From: Chitinophagales bacterium
GTDB lineage: Bacteria; Bacteroidota; Bacteroidia; Chitinophagales; UBA8649
Direction of reading: 5' to 3'
Assembly (NCBI GenBank): GCA_020635995.1
Contig: JACJYS010000004.1
Coordinates: 186,001-250,000 of the forward strand
Length of the DNA: 64,000 nt
Below, one piece after another: positions 27,141-35,476 of the stretch (the first letter of the stretch is position 1; every line of letters begins with the position of its first letter). A program made the position numbers and the translations under genes. Below the pieces are notes generated by a model. The model saw nothing but the letters and a program-made list of their open reading frames with translations. It was not told the DNA's origin and did no database searches.

Positions 27141-27263
27141 TTTTTCGCCATGGTGCGTGTCTCACGCAACAATTTTGTAAATTAAAGTGTGGTTTAGAGT
27201 TCTCTATGAGAGACCCTAAACGGGGAAAAAGAATGTCGGAAGGAAACTTCCGACAGCACTGAA
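27141..27263 (+). repeat. 123-bp structured repeat, copy 2
   Basis: Second copy of the three-hairpin element of 25994-26116, ending 8 bases before the TrmH duplication begins at 27271. The GAAA-tetraloop hairpin is unchanged. Confidence 0.8.
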
Positions 27264-27270
27264 ACCCACA

Positions 27271-27361
27271 TTATACCAATCCTTAATTCAGAATAGTCTA
27301 AAATACTTTGAATTTAACAAACAAATCCCAAAGCACTATTCCTGCACTTACCGATATATTT
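27271..27361 (+). repeat. Right-hand bracket: 3' end of the TrmH gene and flank, repeated at 24427
   Basis: Matches 24427-24516 including the 27 bases beyond the stop codon. This copy belongs to the intact gene. Together the two copies enclose ~2.8 kb of accessory DNA. Confidence 0.75.
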
Positions 27362-27834
27362 AAACTATGTTTTGTGCCCAGTTGTGGTATTTCAATACTT
27401 CCGGTGCAAGTATTAACCACTTCCTGCTGCACACCATCTATTTCATTGCCAAAAACTACTGCTATTTTTTCTTTATTTTTGGGTTTAAAATTATTGAGCA
27501 TTATAGCATTTTCTACTTGCTCTATGGCATAAACAGCCGTATTCTCTTTTTTAAGTTTCTCTACTAAATCTACAGTTTCTTTTACATATTCCCATTCTAC
27601 AGTTTCCGTAGCACCCAAAGCCGTTTTTCTTATATCTCTGTGAGGTGGCGTAGCCGTAATACCACACAAATAAATTTTCTCTATCAAAAAAGCATCTGCC
27701 GTTCTAAATACAGAACCTATATTATTTAAACTCCTTATGTTATCTAAAATAACAATCATAGGTGTCTTTTCGGCTTTTTTAAATTCTTCTTTATTTAATC
27801 GGTCAAGGTCGGCATTAGCTATTTTCTTACTCAT
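27298..27834 (-). CDS. TrmH/SpoU-family RNA 2'-O-methyltransferase
   Basis: 178 residues. The SPOUT motifs are all present: motif 1 LDNIRSLNNIGSVFRTADAF (residues about 30-49), motif 2 VVFGNEIDGVQQEVV and motif 3 IEIPQLGTKHSLNISVSAGI with the knot-forming Ser-Asn. It methylates a tRNA or rRNA ribose with S-adenosylmethionine. The short N-terminus lacks the L30e-like substrate domain of RlmB, so the target is unclear. It is divergent from mutS (74 bp). Its 3' end carries the boundary of the inserted region. Confidence 0.92.
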   Translation of the reverse strand: MSKKIANADLDRLNKEEFKKAEKTPMIVILDNIRSLNNIGSVFRTADAFLIEKIYLCGITATPPHRDIRKTALGATETVEWEYVKETVDLVEKLKKENTAVYAIEQVENAIMLNNFKPKNKEKIAVVFGNEIDGVQQEVVNTCTGSIEIPQLGTKHSLNISVSAGIVLWDLFVKFKVF

Positions 27835-27908
27835 GTGGAAAGATAGTGTATAGAATGTTGGTTAAAATAAAATGCAAACATAAGTAACTTATTACATTTG
27901 CAAGGCAA

Positions 27909-30509
27909 ATGAGTACAAAAGCAAAACAACAAACTCCTTTAATGAAGCAATATTATGCTATTAAAACTAAGCATAAAGATGCTATTTTGCTATTTAGAGT
28001 TGGCGATTTTTACGAAACTTTTGGAGAAGATGCTGTAAATACCTCTAAAATATTAGGTATTGTACTTACCAAACGCCACAATGGCTCCGCTTCTGAAATT
28101 GAGCTGGCGGGTTTCCCTTATCATAGTTTAGATAGTTATTTGCCCAAATTAGTAAAAGCTGGCTACAGAGTGGCAATTTGCGACCAACTTGAAAAACCAT
28201 CTAAAGAGAAAAAAGTGGTTAAGCGTGGCGTTACGGAATTAATAACTCCGGGTGTGGCTCTAAACGATAATATTTTAGATACAGCTAAAAACAATTTTTT
28301 AGCCTCCGTATATTTTGGTAAAGAAATTTGTGGTGTAGCTTTTATAGATATTTCTACAGGAGAATTTTATGTGGCAGAAGGAAGTTTAGCATACATAGAT
28401 AAATTGCTTCAAAGTTTTCAGCCGTCAGAAGTTTTGTACGCTAAAAAGCAAGAAAATGAATATTTAGAACATTTTGCAAAACAATATTATAGCTACCGAT
28501 TAGAAAGTTGGATTTATACCGAAGATTATACTACTGAAATTATCCAAAAACAATTTGAAATAAATACTTTAAAAGGTTTTGGTATTGAAAATTCTCCCGA
28601 AATTATATTGGCATCGGGAGCAGCCTTGCAATATTTTAGCGAAAACCATTTAGAAGATGTTAAACAACTTAACTCCATTTCAAGATTAACGGCAAATAGC
28701 CATGTTTGGATGGACAAGTTCAGCATTAAAAATTTGGAGTTAGTTTATAGTCCGCATCCCGATGCTAAAACATTAAGCGATGTAATAGATTACACGGCAA
28801 GTCCAATGGGTGCACGACTGATTAAAAAATGGATTTTAATGCCTTTAGTAAATAAACACAAAATTACCGAAAGGCTTGATATTGTGTCTTTTTTTAAGGA
28901 TAATGAAAACATAGCCAATAATATAAAGCAAGAGCTAAAAAACATAGGAGATATTGAAAGGTTAATATCTAAAGTTCCTTCGGGTAAAATAAACCCAAGA
29001 GAAGTTGTGCAACTTAAAAAAGCATTAAAAGCTATTCAACCTATTAAAGATGTTTTGTTAAATAGCAAAATAGAAGCCCTAAGTAAATATGGAGAACAGC
29101 TTAACCCCTGCTCTACCCTTATAGAAAAACTTGAAAACGAAATAGAACCTGAAGCTCCGGTAAATTTACACAAAGCTCCTACTTTTAAAGCAGGCATAAA
29201 CGACAAACTTGATGAGCTTAGAAATATTAAAAACAAAGGCAAAGATTATTTATTAGAAATACAACAACGAGAAACTGAAAAAACAGGAATAAGCTCGCTA
29301 AAAATAGGCTTTAATAATGTTTTTGGTTATTATTTAGAGGTTCGCCATACACATAAAGATAAAGTTCCCGAAGACTGGATAAGAAAACAAACACTTACTG
29401 CTGCCGAGCGTTATATAACGCCCGAGCTGAAAGAATATGAAGATAAAATATTGGGAGCAGAGGAAAAAATAGAAGTATTAGAAGCAGATTTATTTGCCCA
29501 ATTAGTAGCTTATTTAAGAGATTATATTCAAGCCATACAAATGAATGGTCATGTTTTAGCTCAAATAGATTGCTTAATTAATTTTGCTTATTTAGCCGAA
29601 AAACATAATTACGTTCGTCCTAATATTAATGAAGATTTAATAATAGACATAAAAGACGGCAGACATCCTGTAATAGAAAATCAACTACCCGTAGAGGAAA
29701 GTTATGTACCCAATGACGTTTATTTAGATAATGAAAGTCAGCAGATAATAATGATTACAGGACCCAATATGAGTGGTAAAAGTGCAGTACTACGCCAAAC
29801 GGCATTAATAGTACTTATGGCTCAAATGGGAAGTTTTGTGCCTGCTAAAAATGCTACAATCGGCATAGTAGATAAAATTTTTACCCGAGTAGGTGCCAGC
29901 GATAATATAAGCAGTGGCGAAAGTACTTTTATGGTAGAAATGAATGAAACTTCTAACATTGTAAACAATATAAGCAACAGAAGTTTAATACTGCTTGACG
30001 AAATAGGAAGAGGCACCAGCACTTATGATGGTATTTCCATAGCTTGGAGTATTGCCGAATACCTGCACAATCATCCAAAATATAAAGCCAAAACTTTATT
30101 TGCTACACATTACCATGAGCTAAATGAACTGGCAGAAAAATATGAAAGGATAAAAAACTACAATATCTCTACAAAAGAAGTCAATAACAAAGTTATTTTT
30201 CTTCGCAAACTTGTTCCCGGTGGTTCAAAACACAGTTTTGGTATTCATGTGGCTAAAATGGCAGGCATGGCTACAGAAATAGTAAACCGGGCTAATGAAA
30301 TATTAAAACAATTAGAACAAAAGCATATTGATACGGATATTGCGGAAAAAGTAAAACACATACCTGCCAATATGCAACTCAGTTTTTTTGACACCACAGA
30401 TGAGGAAGCTCAAAAATTGAAAAAACAAGTTCAAGAGTTGGACATTAACACCCTTACTCCGGTAGAAGCATTAATGAAATTAAATGAGTTAAAAAACGGA
30501 TTAAGTTAA
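27909..30509 (+). CDS. mutS: DNA mismatch repair protein MutS
   Basis: 866 residues, full length. The mismatch-recognition segment GDFYETFGEDA (Phe-x-Glu wedge: residues FYE) is near residue 35, and the ATPase has Walker A GPNMSGKS at 618-625, then LLDEIGRGTSTYDG (Walker B) and ATHYHELNELAE. The C-terminus has the usual LTPVEALMKLNELK tail. It binds mismatches and recruits MutL. A TAnnTTTG-like TACATTTG (27894-27901) lies 7 bases before the ATG, so the message may be nearly leaderless. Confidence 0.97.
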   Translation: MSTKAKQQTPLMKQYYAIKTKHKDAILLFRVGDFYETFGEDAVNTSKILGIVLTKRHNGSASEIELAGFPYHSLDSYLPKLVKAGYRVAICDQLEKPSKEKKVVKRGVTELITPGVALNDNILDTAKNNFLASVYFGKEICGVAFIDISTGEFYVAEGSLAYIDKLLQSFQPSEVLYAKKQENEYLEHFAKQYYSYRLESWIYTEDYTTEIIQKQFEINTLKGFGIENSPEIILASGAALQYFSENHLEDVKQLNSISRLTANSHVWMDKFSIKNLELVYSPHPDAKTLSDVIDYTASPMGARLIKKWILMPLVNKHKITERLDIVSFFKDNENIANNIKQELKNIGDIERLISKVPSGKINPREVVQLKKALKAIQPIKDVLLNSKIEALSKYGEQLNPCSTLIEKLENEIEPEAPVNLHKAPTFKAGINDKLDELRNIKNKGKDYLLEIQQRETEKTGISSLKIGFNNVFGYYLEVRHTHKDKVPEDWIRKQTLTAAERYITPELKEYEDKILGAEEKIEVLEADLFAQLVAYLRDYIQAIQMNGHVLAQIDCLINFAYLAEKHNYVRPNINEDLIIDIKDGRHPVIENQLPVEESYVPNDVYLDNESQQIIMITGPNMSGKSAVLRQTALIVLMAQMGSFVPAKNATIGIVDKIFTRVGASDNISSGESTFMVEMNETSNIVNNISNRSLILLDEIGRGTSTYDGISIAWSIAEYLHNHPKYKAKTLFATHYHELNELAEKYERIKNYNISTKEVNNKVIFLRKLVPGGSKHSFGIHVAKMAGMATEIVNRANEILKQLEQKHIDTDIAEKVKHIPANMQLSFFDTTDEEAQKLKKQVQELDINTLTPVEALMKLNELKNGLS

Positions 30510-30600
30510 AATTATGAAAAGTGTGGTTCAATTTAATTGTATTTGTAAGTTAAAGACCTTAATTTTGGGGAAAATTTAAAAAACTTAATAAGCGATTTTT

Positions 30601-31791
30601 ATGAATCTACACGAATATCAAGCTAAAGAATTAATGAAACAACACGGTGTTAAAATTCAAGAAGGAATTATGGCAGAGAGTGTTGACGGTGCAGTAGCTG
30701 CTGCAAAAAAATTAACCGAACAAACGGGCACACAATGGCACGTTATAAAAGCACAGGTACATGCAGGAGGTAGAGGAAAAGCAGGTGGAGTAAAGCTGGC
30801 AAAAAACTTAGATGAAGTAAAAGAAAAAGCTGGCGAAATTTTAGGAATGACGATAAAAAATCGTCAAACAGGACCGCAAGGCAAATTAGTAAGAAAAATA
30901 TTAGTAGCTCAAGATGTTTATTATCCTGGAGAGAGTGAACCAAAAGAATTTTATGTTTCTATATTGTTAGACCGAGGAACAGGCAGAAATGTTTTTATAT
31001 ACTCTACAGAAGGAGGTATGGATATAGAAGCTGTAGCAGAAGAAACGCCACATTTAGTACACAAAGAATTTATAGACCCATTAGTAGGACTACAAGGATA
31101 CCAGCTAAGAAAAATGGCTTTTAATTTAGGCTTAGAAGGTCAAGCTTTTAAAGAAATGACTAAATTTTTAAAAGGAATATACGATACTTATACAAAAAGT
31201 GATGCCAGCTTAGTAGAGATTAATCCTTGTTTAAAAACTTCTGACAATCAAGTAATTGCTGTAGATGGCAAAATATCTATAGATGGCAATGCATTATACA
31301 GACATAAAGATATAGCTGAAATGCGTGATATTTTAGAAGAAGACCCTGCTGAAGTAGAAGCGGGCAATGCAGGATTAAATTATGTACAGTTAGACGGAAA
31401 TGTGGGTTGTATGGTAAACGGTGCTGGCTTAGCTATGGCTACCATGGATATGATAAAATTAAATGGCGGAGAGCCTGCCAACTTTTTAGACGTAGGCGGC
31501 ACGGCAGATGCCGAACGTGTAGAAAAAGCTATAAGAATTATATTAGAAGATAAAAAAGTAAAAGCTATTTTAATTAATATTTTTGGTGGTATAGTGCGTT
31601 GCGACAGAGTGGCACAAGGAGTGGTAGATGCATATAAATCTATAGGCGAAATACCCGTACCGTTAATAGTAAGGCTACAAGGAACAAATGCTGCTGAAGC
31701 CAAAGAATTAATAGATAAAAGTGGTTTAAAAGTTACATCGGTTATTTTACTTAAAGAAGCTGCCGAAGCTGTAGCTAAGGTGGTAGCGTAA
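30601..31791 (+). CDS. sucC: Succinyl-CoA synthetase (ADP-forming) beta subunit
   Basis: 396 residues, full length. MNLHEYQAKELMKQHGVKIQ is the standard start; the ATP-grasp domain has AQVHAGGRGKAGGVK, and the C-terminal CoA-ligase part has GGIVRCDRVAQGV and RLQGTNAAEAKELI. It pairs with SucD to interconvert succinyl-CoA and succinate in the TCA cycle. sucD is not next to it here. A strong terminator follows. Confidence 0.97.
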   Translation: MNLHEYQAKELMKQHGVKIQEGIMAESVDGAVAAAKKLTEQTGTQWHVIKAQVHAGGRGKAGGVKLAKNLDEVKEKAGEILGMTIKNRQTGPQGKLVRKILVAQDVYYPGESEPKEFYVSILLDRGTGRNVFIYSTEGGMDIEAVAEETPHLVHKEFIDPLVGLQGYQLRKMAFNLGLEGQAFKEMTKFLKGIYDTYTKSDASLVEINPCLKTSDNQVIAVDGKISIDGNALYRHKDIAEMRDILEEDPAEVEAGNAGLNYVQLDGNVGCMVNGAGLAMATMDMIKLNGGEPANFLDVGGTADAERVEKAIRIILEDKKVKAILINIFGGIVRCDRVAQGVVDAYKSIGEIPVPLIVRLQGTNAAEAKELIDKSGLKVTSVILLKEAAEAVAKVVA

Positions 31792-31811
31792 GTTTTTAGT
31801 AGAATAATTTT

Positions 31812-31860
31812 AAAAACTAAGATGCCCGATTTAATAATAAAATCGGGCATCTTAGTTTTT
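31812..31860 (+). terminator. Rho-independent terminator after sucC
   Basis: A perfect ~21-bp stem AAAAACTAAGATGCCCGATT... with a 7-base loop (31833-31839) and a terminal T5, starting 20 bases after the stop. Symmetric enough to work in both directions. Confidence 0.92.
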
Positions 31861-31980
31861 ATAGCGTTTTAAGATAATAAATTTTAAAAATAAAAATATA
31901 TTTTACACTCCGTACAAACGAAATGTATACGACATAAGTGTTTGGATATACAATTGTTGTGGGGCATTTGAAAAAAACGA

Positions 31981-32895
31981 ATGAAAAAAGATATAAAACC
32001 AAAATACGAGATATTATTCAGCGACCTAAAAAATCATATGATTGGAGACTATTTGATTTCAAGAGAATTCAAAATGGTTATGTCTCAAAATGGATATTAT
32101 GAATGGTGGCAGAGTATTTACGAACAGATTAAAGAAAGTAGAAGATATTTTTCACTTGGAATGAACCATAACAGAGGTGATAACATTAACACTTTAGCTG
32201 TTGTTTTAAATGAGAGCCACGAAAGAGAAAAAATCGAAGACCTTGTCACATTAATAATTAGTTCGTTTATTGAGAATAAAAAGACAAACGAAAACTTTTC
32301 AGACATTATAGAGGCTATGACTGTTGCTGAATTCTCGGAAACTGCGATTAGCAAAGTAAAAAAAGCTTTTGACAAACATAAAAGTTTGAATTTACCTGAA
32401 AAGGTTATTACTAAATCAACTTCTTCAAAAAACACTTCAAATTCAAAAAGTAATAAGAAAGATGTTTTTATAGTTCACGGACACAATGAAGAACTAAAAG
32501 AAAAAGTTGCGAGAACGATTGAAAAATTAAAATTGCGACCTGTAATTCTTCACGAACAAAGTAATGAAGGGAAAACTATAATTGAAAAATTTGAAAAGCA
32601 CTCAAATGTAAATTTTGCAGTCATACTTTTGACTTATGACGATTATGGAAATGTAAAATCTGAAACCAATCACAATAAAAGAGCGAGACAAAATGTAATA
32701 CTTGAGTTAGGTTATTTCATTGCTAAAATCGGAAGAGAAAATGTTATGCCTCTTTATGAGCAAGGAGTTGAACTTCCAAGTGATATTTCAGGAGTTCTTT
32801 ACACTTTAATTGATGATACTGAAAATTGGAAATTTCTACTTGTAAAAGAATTAAAATCTGCTGGATTTAAAGTAGATGCAAACGATATAATTTAA
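31981..32895 (+). CDS. TIR-like nucleotide-binding protein (PF10137 / CAP12-type), probable defence effector
   Basis: 304 residues. Residues 1-135 form an alpha-rich N-terminal domain that I do not recognise. A low-complexity Ser/Lys/Asn linker (145-159) leads to a TIR-like domain: DVFIVHGHNEELKEKVA (161-177), VILHEQSNEGKTIIEKFE, FAVILLTYDDYG, and RARQNVILELGYFIAKIGRE with Glu242 at the position expected for the catalytic acid. This is the 'predicted nucleotide-binding TIR-like' family found in CBASS and Pycsar effectors and alone in defence islands. NAD cleavage is the family expectation, not shown here. No cyclase gene is adjacent. Confidence 0.85.
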   Translation: MKKDIKPKYEILFSDLKNHMIGDYLISREFKMVMSQNGYYEWWQSIYEQIKESRRYFSLGMNHNRGDNINTLAVVLNESHEREKIEDLVTLIISSFIENKKTNENFSDIIEAMTVAEFSETAISKVKKAFDKHKSLNLPEKVITKSTSSKNTSNSKSNKKDVFIVHGHNEELKEKVARTIEKLKLRPVILHEQSNEGKTIIEKFEKHSNVNFAVILLTYDDYGNVKSETNHNKRARQNVILELGYFIAKIGRENVMPLYEQGVELPSDISGVLYTLIDDTENWKFLLVKELKSAGFKVDANDII

Positions 32896-33007
32896 AATAA
32901 AAACGCCACAACAACTAAGTTTTCCTTGTATCAGAAAGACGTACAATGAAAACACCACAGGCGGAGAATGGAACCGGTTGTTTTAGAATGGTTGATAACC
33001 AAAAAAA

Positions 33008-33072
33008 TGTTCTATTAGGGATTTCGTAAAGCAGTTTACTGCTTACACAACCGCATAGAGCAGTTTTTTTTT
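33008..33072 (+). repeat. 65-bp direct repeat, left copy
   Basis: Matches 34456-34520 (TATTnGGGATTTCGTAAAGC, then TTACACAACCGC and a T tract). It contains the palindrome GTAAAGCAGT-TT-ACTGCTTAC (33026-33046). The copies enclose the methyltransferase remnant and the DUF1016 nuclease. Confidence 0.75.
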
Positions 33073-33211
33073 CTTTCCCTCAGGGTCACTCAGTAGAGGA
33101 CTCTGAGAAATTGCCGAATTCATTTCTATACAACTACAAATGTTCTTTTAACAATTTCACGAGCTAAACATCAAAAAAAATGCTTACATTTGGTTTGTGA
33201 GTTTAATAAAA

Positions 33212-33246
33212 ATCTGAAAATCGGCAGGGATGCCGACACGGGGAAA
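33212..33246 (-). repeat. REP hairpin (inverted)
   Basis: CGGCAGGGATGCCG at 33222-33235, flanked by AAAAT and ACACGGGGAAAG, the same family as the REPs around the RAYT gene 8 kb away. Confidence 0.7.
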
Positions 33247-33312
33247 GACCACAAAATTGATTTACCTAACAGATTTTTGCCGTCAAAGGAATTATGAGAA
33301 TATTTTTATAAA

Positions 33313-33426
33313 ATGAATACACACCCGAGTATGATTACCAAAACCACACGAATGATAGGAAATGCCGTACCACCGAAATATACGGAAGCAATTAGAAGGG
33401 CAATAATTCAAAATAGTGAAAAATGA
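33313..33426 (+). pseudogene. C-terminal remnant of a cytosine-5 DNA methyltransferase
   Basis: A 37-codon open frame, after a stop at 33295-33297, encodes HPSMITKTTRMIGNAVPPKY, then TEAIRRAII. The R-x-IGNAVPP segment is conserved motif X of m5C DNA methyltransferases, and its place near the C-terminus fits. The other motifs are missing. The TGA overlaps the ATG of the nuclease gene (ATGA, 33423-33426), so the two were translationally coupled. The upstream part was lost, perhaps with the REP insertion. Identification rests on one motif. Confidence 0.55.
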
Positions 33427-34442
33427 ATATGGGATTATCATCAGAACAATTTGACTTTATCAACGACATTAAACGGAAAGTTAGAGAAGCACAATACACG
33501 GCTTTAAAGGCAGTTAATGTGGAATTGATTCGTTTGTATTGGGAAATTGGAAAATCTATTGCCGAAAAACAAGCACAAAGTTGGGGGAAAGCAGTTGTTC
33601 CTACTCTTTCTACAGAATTACAACGAGAATTTCCGGGTGTTGGTGGTTTTTCAACAACAAACCTTTGGTTAATGGCTCAATTTTATGATGAATACCATAC
33701 TGACGAAAATCTCCAACCATTGGTTGGAGAAATTAGTTGGACAAAGCACATACTCATTTTAAACAAGTGCAAAGACAGTAAAGAACGTCAATTTTACATA
33801 CTTTCTACCAAAAAATTCGGTTGGACAAAAAACATTTTAATTCATCAAATTGAAAATAAAACTTACGAAAAATACTTACTCAATCAAACCAATTTTGACC
33901 ATACTTTATCCGAAAATGTTAAAAATCAAGCTGTTTTAGCGGTAAAAGACGAATACACATTTGACTTTTTAGAACTTGCAGACAAACATTCAGAAAGAGA
34001 ATTAGAAAATGCTTTAGTGCAAAACATTCGGAATTTTTTACTTGAAATGGGAAATCAGTTCTCGTTTATCGGTAATCAATTCAAGATAGAAGTAGATAAC
34101 AAAGAATATTTCATTGATTTGCTTTTGTACCACAGACAACTGCAATGTTTGGTTGCCGTAGAATTGAAAATTGGAGAATTTTTACCTGAATACAAAGGCA
34201 AAATGGAGTTTTATCTTACGTTGCTGAACGAAAAAGTAAAACTGCCAACTGAAAAGGACAGCATCGGAATTATTATCTGTAAAGAAAAAAACAGAACGAT
34301 TGTTGAATATTCATTAAAAACAAGTAAACAACCCATTGGAGTAGCAACTTACAACACATCAACATTATTACCGAAAGACTATCAAAAATTATTACCAAAC
34401 GAAAAAGCTATTTCTGACAAGTTGAACAAGTATTTCCAATAA
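33423..34442 (+). CDS. DUF1016 (YhcG-type) PD-(D/E)xK nuclease
   Basis: 339 residues. The N-terminal DUF1016_N half has LIRLYWEIGKSIAEKQ and TNLWLMAQFYDEY. The C-terminal half is a PD-(D/E)xK nuclease with EYFIDLLLYHR (Asp232) and VAVELKIG (Glu247, Lys249), and all three catalytic positions are intact. Family members occur beside restriction-modification genes. Here the overlap with a methyltransferase remnant fits that context. The actual DNA target is unknown. It lies inside a pair of 65-bp direct repeats. Confidence 0.9.
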   Translation: MNMGLSSEQFDFINDIKRKVREAQYTALKAVNVELIRLYWEIGKSIAEKQAQSWGKAVVPTLSTELQREFPGVGGFSTTNLWLMAQFYDEYHTDENLQPLVGEISWTKHILILNKCKDSKERQFYILSTKKFGWTKNILIHQIENKTYEKYLLNQTNFDHTLSENVKNQAVLAVKDEYTFDFLELADKHSERELENALVQNIRNFLLEMGNQFSFIGNQFKIEVDNKEYFIDLLLYHRQLQCLVAVELKIGEFLPEYKGKMEFYLTLLNEKVKLPTEKDSIGIIICKEKNRTIVEYSLKTSKQPIGVATYNTSTLLPKDYQKLLPNEKAISDKLNKYFQ

Positions 34443-34455
34443 ACCAAACGCTATT

Positions 34456-34520
34456 TGTCCTATTGGGGATTTCGTAAAGCAGTTTACTACTTACACAACC
34501 GCTATAGAATGTTTTTTTTT
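34456..34520 (+). repeat. 65-bp direct repeat, right copy
   Basis: Second copy of 33008-33072, 1448 bp away, starting 13 bases past the nuclease stop codon. One base of the palindrome differs (ACTACTTAC). Confidence 0.75.
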
Positions 34521-34562
34521 AGAGCGAATGGTATAACTATTTGATTTTTAATTGCCATTTTT

Positions 34563-34623
34563 AGAATATTTAGTACAATAAGGCATAACTAATATTGAAC
34601 TATTATATATTCCTAAACGATAT
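34563..34623 (+). repeat. Dispersed AT-rich repeat, copy c
   Basis: Aligns with 24367-24427 over ~60 bases (TTTAGTACAATAAGGCA ... ATTATATATTCCTAA). Confidence 0.6.
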
Positions 34624-34657
34624 AAAAATTAAGAAACTAAACCAAACAACAGCTACA

Positions 34658-35476
34658 TTAATAATACCCTTTACTTACAAATAAGTAATGTATTCCTACA
34701 TTAATACTTGCATTAAAATTGTGTGAGGGTTTATATTTTACATCGTTTTTACTAAAGTATTCTAAATCTTTTATTGTTTTACCATTAATATCTAACAAAC
34801 CGAAGTACAGATGTAAGCCTGTATTAAAATATACATTTTTATTTAAGTGTATTTGTACACCATTGTTTAAACTTAATCCGGCATCAAACTTTCTAAACTT
34901 TTCACTTTCTCTTACTCCACTTAAATTGTTCTGAATATTAGAATCTGCAATTTGAACTTTTTCATATACACCAAACAAAAAACCTATTTCAGGCCCTATG
35001 CTCATATAATAATTAACCACGTTTTTTATTGACCTTCTTTTAGGAACTAACTCAAACTTATACAAAACTGGAATTTTGGCATAGTTTAATTTCACATTCC
35101 TTTTCACTTCAATATAATCTATAGAAGTAGGCGTAGTAGTATAGTTCTCCTGCCCTATTTCATCTTTATATCTTTGTCCTTGTTTTAAAATGTACACACC
35201 ACTTTGAATACCGTGTCGGTTAGATATATTATATCCCACATCTATACCTGCCCCACCTCCAAAAGTTAAAGCATAATCTAATTCTGAACGTTTAGCAAAA
35301 TTGTTATTAAAACCATCTAAAGTGCCGAAGTTATTTTGGTTGAGTATCCAATTATTTGAAAAAACACCTGCTAATCCTATATGAAAAGCCTTTTCTTGAG
35401 CTAAAACATTTTGAAATATCCCTAAAAATACTCCAAACAATATGAAAGTAAATATCTTAATTTTACCTTTGTGCAT
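34658..35476 (-). CDS. PorT-like outer-membrane beta-barrel protein
   Basis: 272 residues from the ATG at 35476 (MHKGKIKIFTFILFGVFLG, with signal cleavage after VLA-Q); a start 12 codons upstream at 35512 adds a charged leader and is less likely. The mature part has alternating strand patterns such as GGGAGIDVGYNISNRHGIQS and LNYAKIPVLYKFEL, typical of the OMP_b-brl_2 (PorT-like) family of small Bacteroidota barrels. Function unknown. Its 5' end overlaps or nearly abuts the divergent methyltransferase gene. Confidence 0.8.
   Translation of the reverse strand: MHKGKIKIFTFILFGVFLGIFQNVLAQEKAFHIGLAGVFSNNWILNQNNFGTLDGFNNNFAKRSELDYALTFGGGAGIDVGYNISNRHGIQSGVYILKQGQRYKDEIGQENYTTTPTSIDYIEVKRNVKLNYAKIPVLYKFELVPKRRSIKNVVNYYMSIGPEIGFLFGVYEKVQIADSNIQNNLSGVRESEKFRKFDAGLSLNNGVQIHLNKNVYFNTGLHLYFGLLDINGKTIKDLEYFSKNDVKYKPSHNFNASINVGIHYLFVSKGYY

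Larger units (their letters stand above)
32896..33422. other. Noncoding/decayed DNA between the TIR gene and the nuclease
   Basis: Holds a 65-bp repeat copy (33008-33072), a REP hairpin (33222-33235) and the remnant of a cytosine methyltransferase gene (33313-33426). No intact gene. Confidence 0.65.

Noticed and set aside
26872..27180. 102-codon plus-strand open frame
   Set aside because: Antisense to the gene fragment and REP hairpins, ending inside the 123-bp repeat.
25994..27263. CRISPR-like array from the repeated hairpins
   Set aside because: Only two copies, 123 bp each and 1.1 kb apart with genes between; no spacers or cas genes.
27308..27567. Two plus-strand open frames over the TrmH-family gene
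   Set aside because: Antisense shadows of an intact, well-conserved gene.
31981..34442. A full CBASS or Pycsar operon
   Set aside because: No nucleotide cyclase or accessory gene; only the TIR-like protein is present, followed by repeats and an unrelated remnant.
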